Source: an uncultured Bacteroidales bacterium (GTDB lineage: Bacteria; Bacteroidota; Bacteroidia; Bacteroidales; WCHB1-69). From it: DNA of 54,393 bases. This document shows, piece by piece, positions 52,501 through 54,393 of the stretch. Both the position numbers and the translations under genes were made by a program. The notes beneath the pieces are model-generated. The model worked only from the letters and a program-made list of their open reading frames with translations. It did not search any database and had not been told where the DNA came from. Each line of letters begins with the position of its first letter. Position 1 is the first letter of the stretch. The DNA is taken from contig CAJOKR010000016.1 of assembly GCA_905235135.1 (NCBI GenBank), forward strand, positions 1 through 54,393, given 5' to 3'.

Positions 52501-54208
52501 TCACTTCACGGTGATTCCGACAGCCCACGGCGTGGAGGAGATGTACGTCTGCACCAGCGACTTCCCGGTGGTTTACAACGGCAGCACCTTCCCGCAGGAG
52601 GGTGTCTATGAGGTTACCTTCCAACGCGACGGCCTCTGCGACAGCATCGTGACCCTCACACTGAACGAGGCACCTGAGTACCTCTTCCCGGAAACTGCCG
52701 AAGTATGTGACCACGCGCTACCGTATCTGTGGCGCGACATGACGCTTACCGAAAGCGGCATCTATTACGACTCACTGACCACCGGTCACGGCTGCGACAG
52801 CGTCTATATGCTCACGCTGACCGTGAATCCGACCGTGGTGATCACCGACAACCCCATCGTGCTGTGTAACGGCGAGAGCGAGACTTGGCGCGGTATGACC
52901 TTGTCGGAGAGCGGCATCTACCGCGACACCGTGAACAGCGCTACCACGGGCTGCTACGAAATCCATGAGGTGACCGTCACCGTCAACCCGACCTACCACT
53001 TCTACGACACCGTGACCATCTGCAGCGACGAGCTGCCGTATCAATGGCACGGCATGACACTCACCAGTGCGGGCGAGCGCGAGGACTACAACCAGACCGT
53101 CAACTTCTGCGACAGTGTCTATCATCTCACGCTGTACGTCAACCCGTCGTATCACTCCACGGAGACCGCCTCCGCCTGCGACTACGACCTGCCGTATCTG
53201 TGGCACGGTCAGACGATTACGGTGAGCGGCATCTATTATGACACGCTGACGACCGCGGCAGGCTGCGACAGCACCTTCGCCCTCACGTTCACGGTGAACC
53301 CGTCGAGCTATGTGGTCGAGGCCGACACAATCTGCAACACGGAGCTCCCGTATCTGTGGCGCGGCTACCATCTCACCGCCGGTGGCACCTATTACGACAC
53401 CCTCCCGAACAGCTTCGGCTGCAACGACGTATATGAGCTGCAGCTCACGGTGAACCAGAGCGATGCCGTCACGATTTACGACACTATTTGTCAGGGCGGC
53501 TACTACACGCAGCACGGCTTCGACACGCTGGCATCTCAGGCCGGCACGCTCTACAGCCAGCTGACGCTCACCAACGCCAACGGCTGCGACAGCATTGTGA
53601 ACCTCATCCTGCAGGTGATGCCGACCTACCTCTTCGAAACCACGGCGGCCACCTGTGAGAACGTGCCCTACGAATGGCACGGCGGCGAGTACAGCGTCGC
53701 GGGCGACTACTATGACTCGCTGACCACGGTTTACGGCTGCGACAGCGTCTATGTGCTGCACCTCTCCCTCAACCCGATTTACGATGTCTATGTGAGCGAC
53801 TCGGCCATCCGCGAGCACGAATATATCTACGACAACTTCGTGATCACCCCGGCCGACAGCGGCACCTTCGAATACGACATCCAGTACTACACGATGTTCG
53901 GCTGCGACAGTATCGTGCACCTGACCCTGTATGTGGCCTTCAACGACGGTGTTGAGGAGTTCACGATGGAGCCGGAGTTCTCCTTCTACCCGAACCCGAC
54001 GAGCGTGCTGCTGAACATCCGTGGCGAGCGCATGAGGAGCGTGGCGGTCTTCAACATGGCCGGCAAGCTGCTCCGCCGCCAGGACGCCGACACGCCCGAG
54101 TTCACCCAGATTGACGTCATGAATCTCCCGACCGGCCACTACTTGGTGAAAGTGACCTTAGACGACGGCAAGACCGTCACCGGAAAGATTATCGTGAGCA
54201 GGAGGTAA
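40562..54208 (+). CDS. Giant T9SS-exported repeat protein (4,548 residues), adhesin-like
   Basis: One uninterrupted frame of 13.6 kb. Signal peptide MKKFTIFCALLFLTVGAMNAQ. Residues about 30-285 form a PCMD-like carbohydrate-associated head (FPNPGFEKWTDHG, then LYLDELFCIYDKG). Ig/PKD-like domains follow to about residue 1000 (CAGESATITVSGADTYSWSTG type). The remaining 3,400 residues are modules of 45-55 residues, each ending in a (G/N)CDS-x-x-T/V-L-x-L-x-V strand, nearly sixty in all. Most have a second cysteine near the start (DTVCEG, DEVCAG, DSYTW types). The C-terminus is a type A sorting domain (FSFYPNPTSVLLNIRGE, VFNMAGKLLRRQ, LPTGHYLVKV). It is probably a very long disulfide-braced surface rod for adhesion or matrix building; the ligand is unknown. 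Its terminator is at 54233. Confidence 0.9.
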   Translation: MKKFTIFCALLFLTVGAMNAQVTQTNTQFPNPGFEKWTDHGCSTAQGTSEVPDNWHTFDEVKYDAGVGESYATKTSHFKGSGADAYRGSSFIPATHKVTALLFFTVTANGTATSGRTRVGSTTVTDASNYNFSDLDNASSFGNKHFYWNFVGCPDSMSFYYKTNWSTTSNKPLIKVYIHQGNWYDHANGAVNASSSGSSSNIGHSNLIACCQTTFNPSTSWTRFVDNFDQYQNHSENTDNDYSTLVRPQYILASFSTNETAGGGTVNDKLYLDELFCIYDKGLSSLTIGGTANNDAISYFNAQEFLTHEPIRTYSTTDGSPTALFNSGTATYNYPTPIACNNIPQVAAQPKSKLISEFTVTQASADNGYKATIHVKHNDNSTFDYYIQFSVDIPTLTATPTPESVCAGESATITVSGADTYSWSTGQTGSSITVTPAQQTTYTVSGTGSNGCVGTTTVIVGVNPLPNVTITGNTSICSGASTTLTGTGAASYAWSNGITGNPITVSTGGNYAVTGTSSFGCTATASVTVTEHDAPTVAITGPTSLCSGTTATLTASGLSNYTWSGPATGENATLEISAGGNYTVSGTDANGCSGTALYTVTGKTTPTVTISSTPVAINNGVIALCDGSSTTLTATANPTTNNISWSNGSTGATLNVNSVGTYTATANLDGCESSASVTVNVASTPAAPTATNGSRCGTGTVELAVANPNPDLTYYWYLTQNAGTEAGTGTTFTTPSISNTTNYFVSAKNAGGCYSTRTQVTATVNTAPTVTVATVSPICSGANATLTASGATTYSWDNDLGTGNNITVTLTATTTYNVIGTDDNGCTGTASVTITVNDLPAAPTVTTTPTSPICSNNNVSVQFNATAPAGHTVRWYESNQQNPSQGSQITRSLGVGTTTINATIFNNSTQCESAMTPVEVVINPLPASPTVSNTSICGEGDVTLTATTSNTLKWYSDQEGTNEVSANQHVSATTTFYAAAIDGNGCVSATAPMTVTVNPNYPNIDIYQTACGSYTWQGETYTTSGDYIKPLTSSQGCDSTVTLHLTINNGYTVNIDSTVCNQLVWQGGTYTTSQIITKTLTSQSECDSVVTINLTVKQSTTSSQTLTLCSNQLPYMYGTTEITSAGTKTITLTNADGCDSIITLTVIVNTQPGLPTNSSTTLSRCGEGTLTLSVSKGSNSDGCNWYTTETGGEPISTGLTYQPNVTESTTFYVSSFTNAGCESERIAVDVTVNPVPANPQITTADDTRCGAGDIILSAAVGENGTQCRWYGNNNPNTTTVLSTENTYTVTFNSNTNATRTFYVESYNETTGCKSATRVAAVATENTVPAAPQVTAATNCGPLTADLADYVTTSADLYRWYDSEETQLAENAHYNTTVNETTSYLVSIYNGETTCESPKTILTVTIYPTYEAQSIYDTVCQNAHYQNHGIDQTFTTAGEQSFVLNTVTANGCDSLVTLYIYVKPTVTNTISFEACNEYTWAGETHTESGVYSHTFTAANGCDSVVTLNLTINTALSQDIYDTACNSYTWNGETYYQSGEHTMTFTSANNCDSVVTLHLTINNSNAYTDIHDTCDSFTWIDGITYTESNNTATYTLTNAAGCDSVVTLNLTIRKSTAYTDVHDVCDSYTWIDGITYTESNNTATYTLTNATGCDSVVTLNLTVRHATTATDVHDVCDSFTWIDGNTYTESNNTATYTTTNAEGCDSVITLDLTVRKSTAYTDVHDVCDSYTWIDGNTYTESNNTATFTTTNAAGCDSVITLNLTVRHATTATDVHDVCDSYTWIDGNTYTESNNTATFTTTNAEGCDSVITLDLTVRKSTAYTDVHDVCDSYTWIDGITYTESNNTATFTTTNAAGCDSVITLNLTVRKSTAYTDVQEACSSYTWIDGNTYTESNHTATVTLENTAGCDSIVTLNLTIHYPAVTELTDTVCEGTTYNRYNFQFATDVPGTYTQTQDLKTIHNCDSTVTLTLIVNPTDLVQLADTICIGEPYTENGFNLPAATQSGVFNHTLPLQNVYGCDSTVQLTLTVAPTQFIVLNDEVCAGERYTDNGFDTIFRAAGTYTLTHYGQTVFGCDSTTTLSLVVSPTYQTHLYDTICFNGSYAFGNQTLTIAGVYTDTMTSARGCDSVLILHLYVRPEKRGEIVAHICSGSDYNENGFNLSDVTETGDHERTDLDVNGCDSTTTLHLFVHESAITELTDTVCQGTPYNRYGFQFATDEAGTFSQTRTLETSFHCDSTVTLTLTVNPTHHLTYDIDGCVNEPISAYGFDTTYNRAGNYTLEHQGLNVYGCDSVTTLNVHIYSKPQTYLNAAICFNGEYDFNGQSITEAGVYTATLPSAHNCDSTVRLYLTKYPEKRREIETHTCYGVDFNDFGFNIQNPTATDDYENIDPDVHNCDSTTTLHLIVHEPAATDLEAVLCVGEVYNQNGFNIAATAPIDTIYVQNLETTFGCDSIVTLHLVVNPVHYIELTADVCAGVAYTGYGFDTTIANANTYTLTHLDQNIFGCDSTTVLHLNVHPNYNISFSTSICANTSYYFNGNMLTESGVYTANLSTIHGCDSIVTLTLNVGEEFRDTIVDHVCTDAAYNKYGFTISAPVETGFYSQHQTSQSGCDSFVVLHLYVHELNTTELYDTLCEGTPYQQYGFNIPNATTGSHSFTRTVKTAYGCDSTVVLNLVVYPVHHAEYNDDVCVNEPYSGYGFDTVITQSGIHTLTYNGQNIHGCDSTVTLHLNVHPTYHQTINAAICYDETYPFDGMDLDQSGTYTANYTTAHGCDSIITLVLTVYPESRDSLEAHICLGESYYADGFTIDSPTETDFYAQYTQLPNGCDSITILHLFVHEPAVTVLYDTLCGQSAYSGYGFTIANTVIGTTDYTRHLETSYSCDSTVTLYLTVNPVHHLVVDTTLCAGETFTKYGFDTTFAETGSYTLTHEGQNSYGCDSTFTVNISVYPVFQHEIEATICHNQTYLFNGVALAETGDYTDTLSTVHGCDSIVTLYLNVYPEKRDTLEVDLCEGESYTENNFEIFTPTETKYYSHVTADVNGCDSTTVLHLIVHPRTNTNFTQTLCIGERYNENGFDVLASVPGTFTYTQHLYTTFGCDSMVTVQITVNPTHQIVLNDTICAGNAYTLNGFDTTFTEAGLYTLTNLGQNVYGCDSTTTLNLRVWPSYHYSISKMICENGSFEFNGQTLTEAGTYTAELTTAHGCDSIVVLNLSVGAEYRDTIVAHACAGSDYTEYNFNLTNVTETGYHTQQGTAQNGCDSVTVLYLIVHELNTTELNGTLCLGESYQLNDFDVTPTTTGDTTCTRTVTTGYGCDSTIVLHLTVNPTSTVTLTDEVCAGNPYQANGFDTTFAEAGVYTLTSLSQNVYGCDSTTTMTLTVWPNLQSEYNETICYNTSYDFHGTILTESGDYNVTLQTEHGCDSVVTLHLSVNEQLTELVEATSCVSYTWNDSLYTESGDYTQNFTAVNGCDSVVTLHLTINQPVAEIVEATACVSYTWNDSVYTESGDYAQTFTAVNGCDSVVTLHLTINQPVAELVEATSCVSYTWNDSVYTESGDYTQTFTAANGCDSVVTLHLTINQPVTELIEATACGSYTWNDSVYTESGDYVQTFTNMNGCDSTVTLHLTINSADAIAINATACVNFIWNDSVYTESGDYTQQFQNVNGCDSVVTLHLTINPVHNIDLYDTICLGAHYVANGFDTMPDAAGLILMTDQQLNQYGCDSTTTLHLTIWPTADVQYSAVICLGEPFSQYGFDTLTGTHTLVHEGQTIHGCDSITTLTLTVNPTYSFDTTVNICDVEVPFIWDDEQYWETGDFTISYSTVSGCDSILHLHLNVNPTYSADTAVTVCQGALPYWFDDDHSFTQGGIHTISLTTESGCDSIWTLHLTVIPNAEHYVTHTICASELPHTFMDSTFTEAGEYDIVVADLDNCLTITHFTLNVNETYHHFDTVTVCEETLPYLYGTTPLTQSGDFDIHFNTVNSCDSLVTVHFTVIPTAHGVEEMYVCTSDFPVVYNGSTFPQEGVYEVTFQRDGLCDSIVTLTLNEAPEYLFPETAEVCDHALPYLWRDMTLTESGIYYDSLTTGHGCDSVYMLTLTVNPTVVITDNPIVLCNGESETWRGMTLSESGIYRDTVNSATTGCYEIHEVTVTVNPTYHFYDTVTICSDELPYQWHGMTLTSAGEREDYNQTVNFCDSVYHLTLYVNPSYHSTETASACDYDLPYLWHGQTITVSGIYYDTLTTAAGCDSTFALTFTVNPSSYVVEADTICNTELPYLWRGYHLTAGGTYYDTLPNSFGCNDVYELQLTVNQSDAVTIYDTICQGGYYTQHGFDTLASQAGTLYSQLTLTNANGCDSIVNLILQVMPTYLFETTAATCENVPYEWHGGEYSVAGDYYDSLTTVYGCDSVYVLHLSLNPIYDVYVSDSAIREHEYIYDNFVITPADSGTFEYDIQYYTMFGCDSIVHLTLYVAFNDGVEEFTMEPEFSFYPNPTSVLLNIRGERMRSVAVFNMAGKLLRRQDADTPEFTQIDVMNLPTGHYLVKVTLDDGKTVTGKIIVSRR
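45251..46321 (+). repeat. Seven tandem 153-bp units (51 residues) within the giant gene
   Basis: Units begin AYTDxHDxCDSYTW and end near GCDSVVTLNLTV. The spacing of the unit-core GAC (45269, 45422, 45575, 45728, 45881, 46034, 46187) is exactly 153 bases each time. DNA identity is high; the last unit (VQEACSSYTW) diverges most. Confidence 0.95.
46322..50840 (+). repeat. Four-module super-repeat of about 645 bp (215 residues), six copies, within the giant gene
   Basis: Four distinguishable modules follow in fixed order: TELxDTxCxGxxYxxYGF, LxDxVCAGxxYTxNGFDTTF, IxxxICxNxSYxFNG and KRDxIxxHxCxGSDYxExGF. The equivalent codon before the fourth module falls at 46967, 47612, 48254, 48902, 49547 and 50192, spacings of 645, 642, 648, 645 and 645. 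Confidence 0.9.
50849..51583 (+). repeat. Five tandem 147-bp units (49 residues) within the giant gene
   Basis: Units begin LVEATxCVSYTWNDSVYTES and end VVTLHLTINQP. Equivalent positions fall at 50852, 50999, 51146, 51293 and 51440, each exactly 147 bases apart. The first four are nearly identical. Confidence 0.95.
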
Positions 54209-54232
54209 TGGGAACAGATAATGGATAATGTA

Positions 54233-54260
54233 GGGGAGCTCGTGAGGGCTCCCCTTTTTT
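54233..54260 (+). terminator. Rho-independent terminator after the giant gene
   Basis: GGGGAGC (54233-54239) pairs with GCTCCCC (54248-54254), followed by TTTTTT (54255-54260). It lies 24 bases after the stop codon. Confidence 0.88.
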
Positions 54261-54277
54261 CGTCAGTGAATTACTAT

Positions 54278-54343
54278 GGAGCCATCTGCGTCCCCGCAGA
54301 TGTTGCGCGGTGGCCGTGTGCGTCCCGCGAAAGTTATGGCTCC
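54278..54343. repeat. Nested inverted repeats near the right edge
   Basis: GGAGCCAT (54278-54285) is complementary to ATGGCTCC (54336-54343). Inside it, ATCTGCG (54284-54290) pairs with CGCAGAT (54295-54301) across a 4-base loop. No gene is visible from 54209 to the window end. Confidence 0.5.
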
Positions 54344-54393
54344 GCGTATCATACGTATCTACACGTATGAGGGCGGCTGGTGGCTGCGGGAGC

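Overview
The window is a piece of a Bacteroidetes chromosome, most likely order Bacteroidales. Several things point there. Promoter boxes have the Bacteroidetes form TAnnTTTG. The primary sigma factor is short (285 aa) and lacks region 1.1. DUF3078, DUF349 and Hsp15 family proteins are present. There are four large secreted proteins, three with type A type-IX-secretion (T9SS) sorting tails and one with a type B (CHU_C-like) tail. The genus cannot be settled by eye. Coding DNA is moderately G+C rich; spacers are short and full of unusual repeats.

Bases 1-10,850: a helicase gene of RecQ-UvrD type that enters from the left edge and is broken by a frameshift; gyrB; an ftsE-like ABC ATPase coupled to a broken family 2 glycosyltransferase; mscL; a peptidyl-dipeptidase (dcp-like) lipoprotein; and, convergent to it, a lipoprotein whose von Willebrand A domain appears circularly permuted.

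Bases 10,850-18,600 (all minus strand): PrsW-type membrane protease, Hsp15, DUF2147, a DUF349 protein, then a three-gene unit read as small lipoprotein, M23/LysM peptidase and FG-GAP T9SS cargo. Spacers here hold perfect 28-bp palindromes and tandem 7-9-nt repeats.

Bases 18,600-25,170 (plus): two long secreted proteins in tandem. One is IgGFc-binding-like with PKD domains and a type B tail that looks frameshifted; the other has fibronectin III domains and a type A tail.

Bases 25,170-38,400 (minus): a housekeeping run. In transcription order it is tRNA-Glu, pheT, ribF (FAD-synthetase half only, damaged), topA, an arginase-fold protein with an eroded metal site, DUF3078, rpoD, asnS, rpoN and yitT.

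Bases 38,400-54,393: an unrecognised conserved protein, a helix-hairpin-helix protein, a hotdog thioesterase, and one 13.6-kb gene for a 4,548-residue T9SS adhesin-like protein. That protein is built from nearly sixty CDS-motif modules organised in several tiers of tandem repeats.

The features most worth a second look are the tiered architecture and paired cysteines of the giant protein, the permuted vWA lipoprotein, the palindrome family placed against stop codons, and the four genes with small deletions or frameshifts among otherwise intact neighbours. No CRISPR, phage, transposase or T9SS machinery gene was seen. No gene-free stretch exceeds 300 bases.
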